The notes below the pieces were generated by a model, which saw only the letters and a list, made by a program, of their open reading frames with translations, made no database searches and was not told the DNA's origin. A DNA stretch of 64,000 nucleotides, taken from contig NZ_CABVGX010000011.1 of NCBI RefSeq assembly GCF_902497625.1, forward strand, positions 1 to 64,000, given 5' to 3'. The translations under genes were made by a program, and so were the position numbers. Every line of letters starts with the position of its first letter. Position 1 is the first letter of the stretch. This document shows positions 9,274 to 18,683 of this stretch, piece by piece. This DNA comes from Pseudomonas fluorescens. GTDB taxonomy: Bacteria > Pseudomonadota > Gammaproteobacteria > Pseudomonadales > Pseudomonadaceae.

Positions 9274-11283
9274 TCACAGTGCGACCCGGGCGACGCGTTT
9301 GCTCCACTGGCGGTGATGCACCTGCTCGCCGTTCTCCCGTGCCACCTGCTCGGCCTCCACGTAGAACCATTGGTCATCCGCGCGCAGGTGCAGGCTGCTA
9401 TCGACTTCGACCGACCACTGCTCGCGCCCGACGCGGTATTGCCATTGAATATCGGCCCGCGTCGACAGAGGGTCCCACGGCAAGGTTCGGTACTCCTCGG
9501 TGCAACGCTGATCGACCCACAAGCCATGGTCGAGAAAGCGCACCGCCCCCAGATCGTCTTCGATGCGCACGCACACTTCACAGCTGCTGACATCTTCGAT
9601 CAGGGTGCGCTTGGGCGCGGCTGCGCGCAGGACTTCCAAAGCTGCCGGTGGCGCACTTTGCGGCGCGTCGAACGGGCATTCCACCGCGTCGCCGGTGAAC
9701 ACCGGTAACTGCACGCTTTGCAGCCCGGGCAACAAGGTCAGGGTGGTCAGTTCGCGGCTCGGCCACAGCAGCGGGAAACTGGCGGTACTGAGCGCCAGGC
9801 GCAATCGGTAACCGGTCGGCAGTCGAACACCTACCTGATCCAGGCTCAACATGACGTCCATTGGCTCGCCCGGCACAGGCGGCGTCAGTTGGGCGAAGTC
9901 GTCGCGCAGGTTGAGGTTCAGCACGCCATAGGTGAGCTGGCTGACCTGACCATCCGGCGCGACGGCGTTGAGTCGGGCGACCAGTTGTCCACAGGCAGTG
10001 TCGCTGCTCAGGCGCAACTTCAGGCGTACATCCCCCAGCAACGCCAGTGGCTCGGTCAGCGGTGGCGAGTCGAAGCACAGGGACTGGGCATCGTCGCGGC
10101 GCTGATCGGTCGGGCCATCGGGACCGAACCAGATCGCGCAGTACTCGCCCTGATGCAGCCCGGTAGTCAGCGGTGAACAGACGCTGCGTGAGGCGTTCAA
10201 CGACTGTTGGCCCGGGCTCAGGCCTTGATCATCGAGGCTGAAGTCCGTCCATTGAATCTGCGGGTCCGGCCAGCCGGTGGTCTGGACCCAGATGCCCGGG
10301 CGCTCGGCGTAGCTGCCCTTGGGAGGCAGTACATCTTGCAGATAAAACGTGCACGCGGCGTCGTCCATCACGCCATTGTCGATACCCTTGAGCCAGTGAT
10401 CCCACCAGCGCTTGGCTTCCTGCAGGAAACCGATGGCCGGGTTGGGCACCGCAAAGTGCGGGTACTTGTGAATCCACGGCCCGATCATGGCTTTTTTCGG
10501 GCACTGAAGATTTTCCATCAGGCGCGGTACGGCATTCTTGTACGCATCGCCCCAACCGCCCACGGCGTAGACCGCCGCCTTGATCGCCGAGTAATCCTCA
10601 CACACCGAGCCGTGGCGCCAGTAGTCGTCGCGCGTCTGGTGTTGCAGCCAGGTCTCGGCCAGCAACGGCATGGCGTCCAGACGCTCCTGCCACAGGCCTT
10701 TCCAGCTATCGCCCACCAGCAGGGGATCGGGCACCGCCGCACTGAAGTTGAGCATGGTCGCCGCCCAGCCGAAGTTCTCCATCAGCAGGTTGCCGCCCTT
10801 GTAATGGATGTCATCGGCAAAACGGTCATCAGTGGAGCACAGCGTGATGATCGCCTTCAGGGCTTCAGGCTGACGTGCCGCCACTTGCAGGCCGTTGAAG
10901 CCGCCCCACGAGATGCCCATCATGCCGACGTTGCCGTCGCACCAGGATTGCTGGCACAGCCACTCGATCACTTCCAGCGCGTCATTCTGTTCCTGCAGCA
11001 AGTACTCGTCGGCCATCAGGCCTTGAGACTCGCCGTTGCCGCGCATGTCCACGCGAATGCACACGTAACCCTGACCGGCCATCCACGGGTGGGTCAGCGC
11101 ATCGCGCACGGCAGTGCCGTCACGCTTGCGATAAGGCAGGTACTCAAGGATCGCCGGGAACGCCTGCTCACCCGCCGCTTCTGGCAGCCAGATGCGCGCA
11201 GCCAGTTGAGTGCCATCGCGCAACGGGATCAGGCAGTGCTCGATTTCACGAACCGTGTGGGCAAACTCGGTGATGATTTCCAT
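9274..11283 (-). CDS. CocE/NonD-family alpha/beta hydrolase (X-Pro dipeptidyl-peptidase S15-like)
   Basis: 669 aa. The N-terminal hydrolase domain has IPLRDGTQLAARIWLP, the oxyanion region RVDMRGNGES and the nucleophile elbow GISWGG. A beta-jelly-roll C-terminal domain (from about residue 370) is typical of CocE/NonD esterases and PepX-C proteins. It should cleave an ester, amide or acyl-peptide bond; the substrate cannot be told. ATG 11283 has GGAG six bases upstream and is preferred over an in-frame TTG at 11307. The BCCT gene lies 110 bp upstream on the same strand, so substrate import followed by hydrolysis is plausible. Confidence 0.88.
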   Translation of the reverse strand: MEIITEFAHTVREIEHCLIPLRDGTQLAARIWLPEAAGEQAFPAILEYLPYRKRDGTAVRDALTHPWMAGQGYVCIRVDMRGNGESQGLMADEYLLQEQNDALEVIEWLCQQSWCDGNVGMMGISWGGFNGLQVAARQPEALKAIITLCSTDDRFADDIHYKGGNLLMENFGWAATMLNFSAAVPDPLLVGDSWKGLWQERLDAMPLLAETWLQHQTRDDYWRHGSVCEDYSAIKAAVYAVGGWGDAYKNAVPRLMENLQCPKKAMIGPWIHKYPHFAVPNPAIGFLQEAKRWWDHWLKGIDNGVMDDAACTFYLQDVLPPKGSYAERPGIWVQTTGWPDPQIQWTDFSLDDQGLSPGQQSLNASRSVCSPLTTGLHQGEYCAIWFGPDGPTDQRRDDAQSLCFDSPPLTEPLALLGDVRLKLRLSSDTACGQLVARLNAVAPDGQVSQLTYGVLNLNLRDDFAQLTPPVPGEPMDVMLSLDQVGVRLPTGYRLRLALSTASFPLLWPSRELTTLTLLPGLQSVQLPVFTGDAVECPFDAPQSAPPAALEVLRAAAPKRTLIEDVSSCEVCVRIEDDLGAVRFLDHGLWVDQRCTEEYRTLPWDPLSTRADIQWQYRVGREQWSVEVDSSLHLRADDQWFYVEAEQVARENGEQVHHRQWSKRVARVAL

Positions 11284-11327
11284 CGGAGACTCCAAAGCAA
11301 TATTCAAGATTTTGATCGCGAGCCAAT

Positions 11328-11351
11328 GCCTCCCCTCATGTACGGGGAGGC
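11328..11351 (-). terminator. Hairpin between BCCT transporter and hydrolase genes
   Basis: Perfect 8-bp inverted repeat GCCTCCCC/GGGGAGGC with an 8-nt loop, in the 110-bp gap between the transporter stop and the hydrolase start. No run of T follows on the minus strand, so it is more likely an mRNA-stabilising or attenuating hairpin than a strong terminator. Confidence 0.6.
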
Positions 11352-11393
11352 AGGCGCTTGCTGAAAGGGGAAGGGGTCAGGCCAGATCCGGTT

Positions 11394-12989
11394 TTAGCGC
11401 GAGAGCTCCGGCGTTGGGGTGGCGCCGACGGGCATCTCCCGGGCTCGGGTGGCCTGGCTGACAGGGACGGTTTTCACGTCCAGCAGCGCCGGATTCCTCA
11501 GCCAGTAGATCAGTGAGGTACTGGCCAGCAGCACCAGAATTATTCCCGGCAATCCGCCCAGGTTGGACAGCATCTTCACCCCGTCGATCCCGACGAAGGC
11601 GACCATCACCCAGGACACCGTCCCGATGATCACGCCCCACACCACTTTGAGCATCGGGTTACCGTCCAGATCCGAATCCGCGGTGACGCCCTTGCTGCAC
11701 AGGTTGGAGATCACGTCGGTGCTGGAGTCCGCTGCGGTGACGAAAGAAATGAACGCAATGAACAACAGGAAGGCGACCATCAGGCCACTGGCCGGCAACT
11801 GCTGGAACATCTGGTACAGCACATGCTCGACGCCTTGCTCGTTGAGCACACGGTTCAAGCTGCCATCGCCCAGCGCGTCGAAGTACAGGCTGCAACCGGA
11901 GAAAATGCAGATCCACAGCGCGGTGAACAGCGCCGGGTAAAGCATGTTGATATGGATGAACTCGCGGACGGTGTAGCCACGACCGATCTTGCCGAGAAAC
12001 AAAGCACTGACCGGAGCCCAGGCGAACCAGACCGACCAGTAGAAAATCGTCCAGCTTTGCGGCCAGCTGTCACCACTCGCGGCGCCGGTGAAGAGGCTGC
12101 GGCTGAAGAAAGTGTCCAGGTAAACGCCCAGGGATTCGACGCCCAGGCTGATCATGAACAGGGTCGGACCGCAGAGCAGCACGAACAACCCAAGCGCCAG
12201 CATGATCCAGGTATTGAATGACGACAGCATCACGATGCCGCGCTGCAAACCGCTGGCGGCCGAGGCGACGAAGGTGATGACGATCACGCCAATGATGATC
12301 GCCAGACGCAGCGGTGTGGTGTCACCGCCGATGTACTGACTCAAACCACCGGCCAGGGTCAACGCGCCGGTGCCCAGAGAGGACGCCATACCCGCGACCA
12401 GCGCAAACATCGCCAGGGTGTCGATCAGTCCCGCATAGCGTTTGACTCGTGCAGCACCCAGCAATGGTTGCAGCATGGAGCCAATGGAAAAATTGGCGCG
12501 CAGGTTGTAGAACACCAGCGCGAACACCAGCGAAGGCACCAGATAAATCGCATAAGGGGTGATGGTCCAGTGCAGGAACATCGTCGACATCGCGAAGGTC
12601 TTGGCCGACGAAGAACCCGCCTCGATCGCCATGCTGGAAGGTGGGGAATACAGGTGATACAGCGGCTCGGCCGTGGTCCAGAACAGAACACCGACGGCAA
12701 GCGTGGTGCACAGCGCGACCATGAACCAGCGCCATTTGCTCAGCAACGGCTGGGCCTGCTCGCCGCCGATGCGCACCTTGCCCAACGGCGAGAAGTACAC
12801 AATCGCAGTCAGCACCACCATCGCGAAAGAGCCCGCGCTGAACAGCCAGGAGAAATTCGTGAGGATCATCGTGTTGAGCTGTTTGCTCACCGCAAGGAAA
12901 GCATTCAGGTCGACGTAACTGGCAATCACCGCTGCCAGCAAGATCAGGAACGTTGGCCAAAAAACCAACGGCCGCAATGGATACTTCAT
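11394..12989 (-). CDS. BCCT-family (betaine/carnitine/choline) transporter
   Basis: 531 aa, about 12 membrane helices. The family signature appears as WTIFYWSVWFAWAP, with the aromatic-rich stretch WTTAEPLYHLYSPP earlier. BCCT carriers import quaternary ammonium compounds by Na+ or H+ symport or exchange. The substrate is not determined, and a CaiT-like exchanger is possible. It is the first gene of a minus-strand set with the hydrolase and LysR genes, which suggests catabolic rather than purely osmotic use. Its upstream side opens on a gene-free stretch. Confidence 0.92.
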   Translation of the reverse strand: MKYPLRPLVFWPTFLILLAAVIASYVDLNAFLAVSKQLNTMILTNFSWLFSAGSFAMVVLTAIVYFSPLGKVRIGGEQAQPLLSKWRWFMVALCTTLAVGVLFWTTAEPLYHLYSPPSSMAIEAGSSSAKTFAMSTMFLHWTITPYAIYLVPSLVFALVFYNLRANFSIGSMLQPLLGAARVKRYAGLIDTLAMFALVAGMASSLGTGALTLAGGLSQYIGGDTTPLRLAIIIGVIVITFVASAASGLQRGIVMLSSFNTWIMLALGLFVLLCGPTLFMISLGVESLGVYLDTFFSRSLFTGAASGDSWPQSWTIFYWSVWFAWAPVSALFLGKIGRGYTVREFIHINMLYPALFTALWICIFSGCSLYFDALGDGSLNRVLNEQGVEHVLYQMFQQLPASGLMVAFLLFIAFISFVTAADSSTDVISNLCSKGVTADSDLDGNPMLKVVWGVIIGTVSWVMVAFVGIDGVKMLSNLGGLPGIILVLLASTSLIYWLRNPALLDVKTVPVSQATRAREMPVGATPTPELSR

Positions 12990-13734
12990 ATCGTGCGATT
13001 CCCCAGACTGATTATTCTTATCGCCTTTAAAGGCATTTTTTAGGAGCGAACCGGGCAGCGTGTTGCTGCGGGTGATTCGGTTTGTGTCTTCGCTGGGGCT
13101 TAGATAAACGTTTATTCGATACAGGGTGCAATCGATGAATGGGTATGGGGGTATTCCCGGAAGTCATGGGGTAGCGGGGTTAGGTCATGGGGGATGGCGT
13201 GCGGTTCAGATGTCATATCGCTCAGACATGGAGATCAAGCGTTGTGAGTTTTGGATGCTGCTACATCCATGTTATCCACAGACGAAAAAAAGGCCCCGCA
13301 ATGCAAGGCCTTCTAGATTTTGGCGGGCAACTCGAACGATCACTACTTCAGAAAAACGGGATCAAGGTAAAGGGGGGCGAGTAGTTATCAGCTTCAAACC
13401 TAAAGCCAAATCACCCAAATCCGAACACTCAAAAAGTCCCGAAATGTCTCGAGGCGGATCCTGAACACCAGCCCCCACACACAACCCCTGTAGGAGCCAG
13501 CCTGCTGGCGATAGCGCCAACCCAAACAACAAAAATCCCAAAGCCGAACCTAAAACCCACTCACATCAAACAGCCAAACAATGCCCGCCAAACCACCACA
13601 ATCCCTGTGGGTCCTGTGGATCCTGTGGGAGTCGGGCTTGCCCGCGATGACGCCAGCCCAGCCAACATAAATGCTGACTCAACTACCACCATCACAAGCA
13701 ACCCACACCACACAGACTTCAGCGAGATTAAATG
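12990..13734. other. Gene-free junction region with REPs
   Basis: 745 bp with no credible gene. It holds the BCCT promoter region, a terminator-like repeat next to a tRNA-like fragment near 13284-13337 (listed separately), and single REPs at 13487-13516 (GTAGGAGCCAGCCTGCTGGC type) and 13622-13650 (GTGGGAGTCGGGCTTGCCCGC type). ORFs across it lack ribosome sites. Confidence 0.6.
13284..13337 (-). other. Probable decayed tRNA 3' end with terminator (outer attachment-site remnant)
   Basis: On the minus strand GTTCGAGT (a T-loop sequence) is followed by a degenerate acceptor end, then CCAAAATC and a hairpin ending in seven T. Spacing and terminator closely match the tRNA-Leu fragment at 18592-18646. 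The acceptor arm itself is poorly preserved, so the assignment is tentative. If right, it marks the outer edge of the accessory region. Confidence 0.5.
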
Positions 13735-14040
13735 TCAGCCGTCACCCTCGGTCCGCTTAGCGTCCGACCCGCAAGCCTGATCCCGCTCCACCACCTTCCG
13801 CACATCATCAACCACCGCCATACCCATCGCCGTCAGGTAATGCGCAGCACACGCGTGGTAATTCGTGTCGCTTGGGTAAGCCGCATCCTTGGTGAGTGCT
13901 TTCGCGAGGAAGAGGAAATCGGACGCCATGATTAATGCATCGCCGAGTGGGACGTTGCAAGTAACGTGGAAGAGGGCTTGATCGCCGCAGTAGATGGCGG
14001 GGGTTAGGCCGATGGTTGTTAGCTTTGGTTGGTCGGTCAT
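13735..14040 (-). CDS. DUF3077 family protein
   Basis: 101 aa. The stretch TTIGLTPAIYCGDQALFHV and the following DALIMASDFLFLAKALT are typical of DUF3077, a small family common and multi-copy in Pseudomonas, function unknown. ATG 14040 has GGAGG six bases upstream. The longer in-frame ORF on this strand runs into a structured upstream segment and is not credible as coding. The C terminus ends in a charged tail. Confidence 0.85.
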   Translation of the reverse strand: MTDQPKLTTIGLTPAIYCGDQALFHVTCNVPLGDALIMASDFLFLAKALTKDAAYPSDTNYHACAAHYLTAMGMAVVDDVRKVVERDQACGSDAKRTEGDG

Positions 14041-14460
14041 TGGGCACCTCCGGGGATGGAGAGGCAATGGGGGAGGGCGGTATGCGATTGGGAACTGCGT
14101 AAAGGGGGAAGCCAAACTTCGTACGGTTTGATGCTGCGCATTATCCAACTCCTTGATATGGGAGCTGCCACGTTCGTTTCCACACGAATGGGTGACAGCT
14201 GTGCGCAGGGTGGAAAACCGGTAATCAAGGAAACCGGCACGCCCGAAGACGTCCCACGCACAGCCGCCATAACTCACGCTGCTGGCATAAAAATAGCGCC
14301 GGCAAACGTGATTGGGGCGCTGTTGCGCCTTGATTTACGCGGGTTTCCACACCCGGTCGCTGAATTTGCAGCGACGGTGGGAGGGTACCGTGCAGCTTCC
14401 TCTCCTGCAACCTTCGTAGCCCTGCGTTCAAGTTCTGCGGCTGACAATCGCGTCTTTTGA
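14041..14460 (-). other. Structured segment upstream of the DUF3077 gene
   Basis: The segment contains several hairpins: a long interrupted one at about 14149-14230 (outer CCTTGAT/ATCAAGG, inner AGCTG..CAC..TTCGT pairing with ACGAA..GTG..CAGCT), AGCGCC/GGCGCT at about 14295-14322, and GTCGCTG/CAGCGAC at about 14354-14374. Overlapping ORFs in several frames lack ribosome sites. From memory, very similar DNA precedes DUF3077 genes elsewhere in Pseudomonas. It may be a structured leader or a repeated element. The rest of the gap, to 14791, shows nothing I can name. Confidence 0.55.
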
Positions 14461-14791
14461 CTATCGCAGCAAATAACTCCACCGTTAGGTCGGAGTCGCC
14501 CAATCTCTCCTTTTCTGACTCTAGTCCTGCACGCAGCGAATGCTCGAAAAGCCAATGAAGCTGAATGCGATAAAAAGAGGCTGCTCTCAACTAATGGTTC
14601 GTGTGGTGTCTATAGAAGGAAATTTGGAAAAAGTAAGGGGTAGGCTACCTTTTCGTTCATCTGTAAGATCAGAAAGCTTAAACTATCTCGTTTTTTATAG
14701 ACCTAAGTCAGATATCGACAGTCTCCGAGGGAAGGCGTATTTTCAGGCCCTCTAATTCAATGTCTCGTTGCTTTTTTCAGAGAGGTATCCC

Positions 14792-15736
14792 TTGGCTAGA
14801 CCCGCCATACCCGCAGAGATCCGGCGCGCTGTTTTAGTCGAATGTGGTCACCGCTGTGCCATACCCCGATGCAATCAGACTGAACTCGATATACACCACA
14901 TCGTTCCGTGGGAAACCTGTCAAACTCACGAATATTTGAACCTGATTGCACTTTGCCCTATTTGCCATCGTCGAGCTCATAATGGGGACATTGATCGCAA
15001 ATCTCTAATGATTTACAAGGAAAATCTTGCCAAGGAGTTTGGGATACACGACAACGGTACTTTCCAAGCAGATGTTATCGAACTCCGTCGTCGAATTAAG
15101 GATGAGAGTCACGGAACTCCTGGTTTCTCTTTTCAATTTGACTTTCCTGACTTTCCGTCTGTGGTAGAACGCATAGTCTCAAGAAATATTGAGGCTTGGG
15201 GGTGCGAGCTTCTCGCCTCCTTTCAAGAGACTCAGAAGAGTGATGACTCCGACAAGTCAGTCGCGGAATATCCGCTATCCCATATAAAAAACCTGTTGGA
15301 TGGTCATTATCTAATTATTCGCCGAGATGATCGAATTATCAGCATCAGGTACACTATTGATTACTATTATTCAGGTGCTGCACATGGAGGGCGAAGTACT
15401 CGAGTACTCAACTATTTGTTGAGGCCATTCAATCCAATTACCTTGGAGTATTTGCTTGGCGACATCACCCGACTCCCAGTTCTAGCTGACCATATCCGTC
15501 AAAAATTGGCAGGCACCGGTCGCTACGAGGCAGACTGGCTCATCACGGGAACCGAACCAACCTTGGAAAACTTTTCTCTGTTCAATATAGAGCAAAACGG
15601 CCTCACGTTTACCTTTCCGGAGTACAGAATTGCCTGTTATGCAGAAGGAGAGCAGAGGATTTGGGTGAGCTTCTATGAGATTGCCCCTTTCTGCGATCCC
15701 AAAGCGATTGCAGACATGGAGGTTAGTACTTCGTGA
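14792..15736 (+). CDS. HNH endonuclease with long C-terminal domain of unknown function
   Basis: 314 aa. The N-terminal HNH/McrA-type nuclease has paired Cys (C20 and C25, then C60 and C63) for zinc, and ELDIHHIVPW with the catalytic His pair, then HRRAHNG. About 220 C-terminal residues carry no domain I recognise. I prefer TTG 14792 because AGAGG lies seven bases upstream; an upstream in-frame TTG at 14768 has no such site. The gene is AT-rich compared with the core genome. HNH proteins of this layout often occur in defence islands, and the neighbouring FRG-domain gene supports that context. Confidence 0.8.
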   Translation: MARPAIPAEIRRAVLVECGHRCAIPRCNQTELDIHHIVPWETCQTHEYLNLIALCPICHRRAHNGDIDRKSLMIYKENLAKEFGIHDNGTFQADVIELRRRIKDESHGTPGFSFQFDFPDFPSVVERIVSRNIEAWGCELLASFQETQKSDDSDKSVAEYPLSHIKNLLDGHYLIIRRDDRIISIRYTIDYYYSGAAHGGRSTRVLNYLLRPFNPITLEYLLGDITRLPVLADHIRQKLAGTGRYEADWLITGTEPTLENFSLFNIEQNGLTFTFPEYRIACYAEGEQRIWVSFYEIAPFCDPKAIADMEVSTS

Positions 15737-15851
15737 ACGCATCTCCGTCTAGGTACTACAGATACTAAAGTCACTAGGGGGGAGTGGGTGTGGGGGGGGT
15801 GTTAATAAACCGATAGTATTAAGATAGATCCGTCCCCCTTTTATTTCGTGG

Positions 15852-16436
15852 TTATTTTTTTATTTTAGAAATTACTACCTTTTTGAATCGAGATGAAAGG
15901 CGTCGCAATCTTTTATACATAAGCAAAGAGTATGCCAGCATCAATAAACACCCGACAAGTACTGGAGTCATAATTTCAGATGGCGCATAAAAAAAAGCAG
16001 TAGTAGCGCCTGCAAATGCATTCAGCGCTGCTCCACGTGCAATCCGATCTCTACTTACATATGCCTCCATCGTTCTAACCGCGTCTGGAATTGAGTGCGC
16101 AAGAACTTCTGCGCTTCGTTCATACGAGTCCGGTTTGGCTTTGCCTACAAGAAATACATAAGCCGGTAAAAAAAATTTTATAATTCTGGAGCAAGGCTTG
16201 TATGATCCGAGCATGCACCCCAGTTCCTTGATTCGTCTTATCAAGAACGAAGATGTCGTATCGACGTATATGCCAAGTATGTAGGCAACAGGGAAGTAGA
16301 CTATAACGAATATCTCCTTGTAATCTTTGATGCTGTCCAGTGGGAGTTTGATGTAGTTTGTGATTATCGCTAAAACCCATATCGATGCGATGATTCCAGA
16401 TATCAAGTACTCTATTAGTGCCACTGCAAATTGCAT
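15852..16436 (-). CDS. Predicted membrane protein
   Basis: 194 aa, family not recognised. Hydrophobic segments at about 7-30, 42-60, 85-100 and 150-172 suggest about four membrane passes, with a very basic C-terminal tail (RLRRLSSRFKKVVISKIKK). ATG 16436 has a strong ribosome site (AAGGAGAG). It lies 105 bp downstream of the FRG-domain gene on the same strand and is similarly AT-rich, so the two may form a unit. Confidence 0.7.
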   Translation of the reverse strand: MQFAVALIEYLISGIIASIWVLAIITNYIKLPLDSIKDYKEIFVIVYFPVAYILGIYVDTTSSFLIRRIKELGCMLGSYKPCSRIIKFFLPAYVFLVGKAKPDSYERSAEVLAHSIPDAVRTMEAYVSRDRIARGAALNAFAGATTAFFYAPSEIMTPVLVGCLLMLAYSLLMYKRLRRLSSRFKKVVISKIKK

Positions 16437-16541
16437 TATTCTCTCCTTTGAATATTGTTATGTATTGCTGATAAAAAGATGGTGGTTTTAGATAGGGATA
16501 GCGCCATATTAAGCTAGGGATAGCGCCATGTTAAGCAAGGA

Positions 16542-18008
16542 TCAAGCAAGTTCGGACAGAATAAATTTCCGATTTTTGTTAGTTAAATTTGTTTCTTTAA
16601 GCTGTTGTAGGACGGTGTCTTCCGATGCCGATGGGAATAAAAAACTCGCATCATAAGGGTTAGATAACTTAAAGTCAGGGCTTAGCCTTATCTTCATCCC
16701 CAAATATCTAGCGCAGTAGTTTCGTGCCAAATTTCCAGCACCTCCTAGCAATCCACATTTCTGTCTTTCTGGTCTTGTAGCTCTACTATCAGCGATAATT
16801 GAGTTTAGATCAAGGTACGGGTGCAGGCCTTTAATTAAGGGGAAGATGTAAATAGTGGGCCATTCCTCTGGAGGCCTACCATTCCACAAATGTTCCTCGT
16901 AAACCATTTTTCCATCATTAAGCATACATTTCCTGGTTGCAAACCAAGCGGCAACGGTGTGGTCGCTTGTGATATCCAAATATGCAGAAGGCGCTCCATA
17001 TTGCTGTAAAAGCAAACCGTTTTGATAGGACTCTAAACCTCGAGGATTAATAGCTGCCACACCGGCAGTCTGGATTCTGTTTGCGCTTGAACCGTTAAGC
17101 GATATGGTTTCACTTGCATAATGAACCCATTCGGCAAGCTCGAGCACCAAATCTTCGTACTTGTCTGTGCTTCCTAAAAAATCATCGTATTTTCTATATA
17201 GCGATGGTGTAAAGTCAGAGTCCCTTACATTCGAGTACGGGGCTATACCCTTGCTAGTTAAAACAGAGCGATCCGGGGTCAAGTAATCTCGACTCTGCCC
17301 CCTGAGCCATATTTCTACGCCTGGGATACTATTAGCACTGTTTCTTATTTCTTTTAGTATATCTATAAGCTCTGCTTCTGAGCCTGCCTGCAAGACAGGA
17401 GGCGTTGAAAATTTCAGGGGGTCATGCTCTTTTGGTATCAAGTTTTTGAACAAATGCCTTCCCGCAAGTGCGCCTCCCGATAACATATTGTCAGCCCGCT
17501 TTTCCCATAGTTCCTTCGATAATTGGGTGGGCATCGATTTGAGGTGCGCGGACCATATGTCGATTGCAAGACAATGGTTGCTGAGTTTTTTATTCTGGGG
17601 GAGGAAAATGAATCCATACAATGGGTCGAGTAGATATAGGGGTGAATTAAATCCTGACCTTATAATTTTTTGTGCGTCGGAGTCTGGAGCGTAACGGCTC
17701 AGCATTTCCAAGGATATTAGAGAAAGTTTGCTTGTTCGATGTGTTTTACGAAGAAGCGGGGTTATATTTAGATTGTCAAAAGCCTTATCCAAGTGCTGCT
17801 GTTGGACGGGATGCGTAGGTTCAATGCTTAGGGCGGACCTTTCATGTGGGTTTGAAAGACCTAGTTTGTTAATTACACCAGATAATTCTGAAAAATAAGA
17901 TGCTCTCTCAAGCTGTTCCTTATGAAGCCCTTTGAAAGCTCGTATATTTGATCGCTTACTAGAACGCTCTTTCGCATCCAGCAGTTCTTTTTTCCATTCC
18001 TCATACAT
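16542..18008 (-). CDS. FRG-domain protein
   Basis: 488 aa. The FRG domain is recognised from LRGQSRDYLTPDRSVL, a conserved SLYRKYDDF, and QQYGAPSAYLDITSDHTVAAWFA, which corresponds to the family's Q-H/Y-G-x-P-x-x-x-L-D motif. About 200 N-terminal residues are of unknown type. FRG-domain proteins have no settled biochemical role and recur in defence islands and toxin-like genes. ATG 18008 is chosen; a GTG at 18020 is possible and neither has a clear ribosome site. It is AT-rich and followed by the membrane-protein gene. Confidence 0.82.
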   Translation of the reverse strand: MYEEWKKELLDAKERSSKRSNIRAFKGLHKEQLERASYFSELSGVINKLGLSNPHERSALSIEPTHPVQQQHLDKAFDNLNITPLLRKTHRTSKLSLISLEMLSRYAPDSDAQKIIRSGFNSPLYLLDPLYGFIFLPQNKKLSNHCLAIDIWSAHLKSMPTQLSKELWEKRADNMLSGGALAGRHLFKNLIPKEHDPLKFSTPPVLQAGSEAELIDILKEIRNSANSIPGVEIWLRGQSRDYLTPDRSVLTSKGIAPYSNVRDSDFTPSLYRKYDDFLGSTDKYEDLVLELAEWVHYASETISLNGSSANRIQTAGVAAINPRGLESYQNGLLLQQYGAPSAYLDITSDHTVAAWFATRKCMLNDGKMVYEEHLWNGRPPEEWPTIYIFPLIKGLHPYLDLNSIIADSRATRPERQKCGLLGGAGNLARNYCARYLGMKIRLSPDFKLSNPYDASFLFPSASEDTVLQQLKETNLTNKNRKFILSELA

Positions 18009-18137
18009 ATTTCTGTTCACTTTTTATCGTATTTGTTAGTGGGGGAATTGGGGTGATGGAACAGATTTTACTGGATGGGACGAAATGGCTGGCGGCTCGC
18101 TCTAGTGAGCGCTACCGCTGTTTTGGCTGACCGTCAC

Positions 18138-18467
18138 TCACTGAATGCCTTTCAGATAATACTTGAGCGCGATGAGCGGGGCATCAAGCTGCTCAATCGT
18201 CTCCTCAGCATTGAAATCCGCCGACAATCTATGCAGCTCACGCCCCAAAACTGAATCAACACCACCAACAGCACCCAGCGCAAGTGCAAGGCATTCATTC
18301 GCCTTCCCCTGAATCCCCTCAACATCCCCCCGCCTCACCAGCAACCCAAAAACCTCCCGCTCATAATTGCTCATCATCAAATCATCCCGCAGAATCGGAC
18401 TCGAATCTTCCGTCTCATACGCAAGCTTGATGCAGAACAAAGCAACAGTTTCCAGCAGCAGTTCCAT
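18138..18467 (-). CDS. Small hypothetical protein
   Basis: 109 aa, acidic, mostly helical, no recognised domain. ATG 18467 follows AAGGATTCC on the minus strand. It ends 130 bp before the FRG gene begins and has higher GC than that gene, so it may belong to older Pseudomonas DNA. Function unknown. Confidence 0.65.
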   Translation of the reverse strand: MELLLETVALFCIKLAYETEDSSPILRDDLMMSNYEREVFGLLVRRGDVEGIQGKANECLALALGAVGGVDSVLGRELHRLSADFNAEETIEQLDAPLIALKYYLKGIQ

Positions 18468-18528
18468 GGAGGAATCCTTGTGAATGGGCCCATCACGGCG
18501 GGCGGCGGGGAAGAGAAGCAAGGTCTAA

Positions 18529-18555
18529 AGATCGCTGCCTTCGGCAGCTCCTACG
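18529..18555. repeat. Single REP-like palindrome
   Basis: A GCTGCC TTC GGCAGC palindrome followed by TCCTACGCGGGAC. This is the GATCGCTGCCTTCGGCAGC-type REP of fluorescent Pseudomonas, as a single copy just outside the island junction. Confidence 0.7.
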
Positions 18556-18591
18556 CGGGACGGTGGGGGGTCAGCCACGTTATCGCAGGCG

Positions 18592-18646
18592 AAAAAAAGG
18601 CCTTGCAAAGCAAGACCTTTCTTAATTTTGGTGCCCGAGGGAGACT
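18592..18646 (-). other. Island junction: tRNA-Leu 3'-end copy with its terminator
   Basis: Plus-strand TTGGTGCCCGAGGGAGACT (18628-18646) matches the 3' end of the intact tRNA-Leu (39346-39365) except for one missing C. To its left, on the minus strand, come AAATTAAG and a GC-rich hairpin ending in seven T (18592-18623), as expected for the tRNA's own terminator left on the far side of an insertion. To the right, homology to the tRNA stops within a few bases. This fits attL of the inner element. Confidence 0.75.
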
Positions 18647-18683
18647 GTCGGGTACCATAAATTACGTGGCTTGCAGCTCGATT

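Noticed and set aside
14225-14590. Overlapping minus-strand ORFs upstream of the DUF3077 gene
   Set aside because: They lie over hairpin-rich DNA, lack ribosome sites, and compete with each other in frames.
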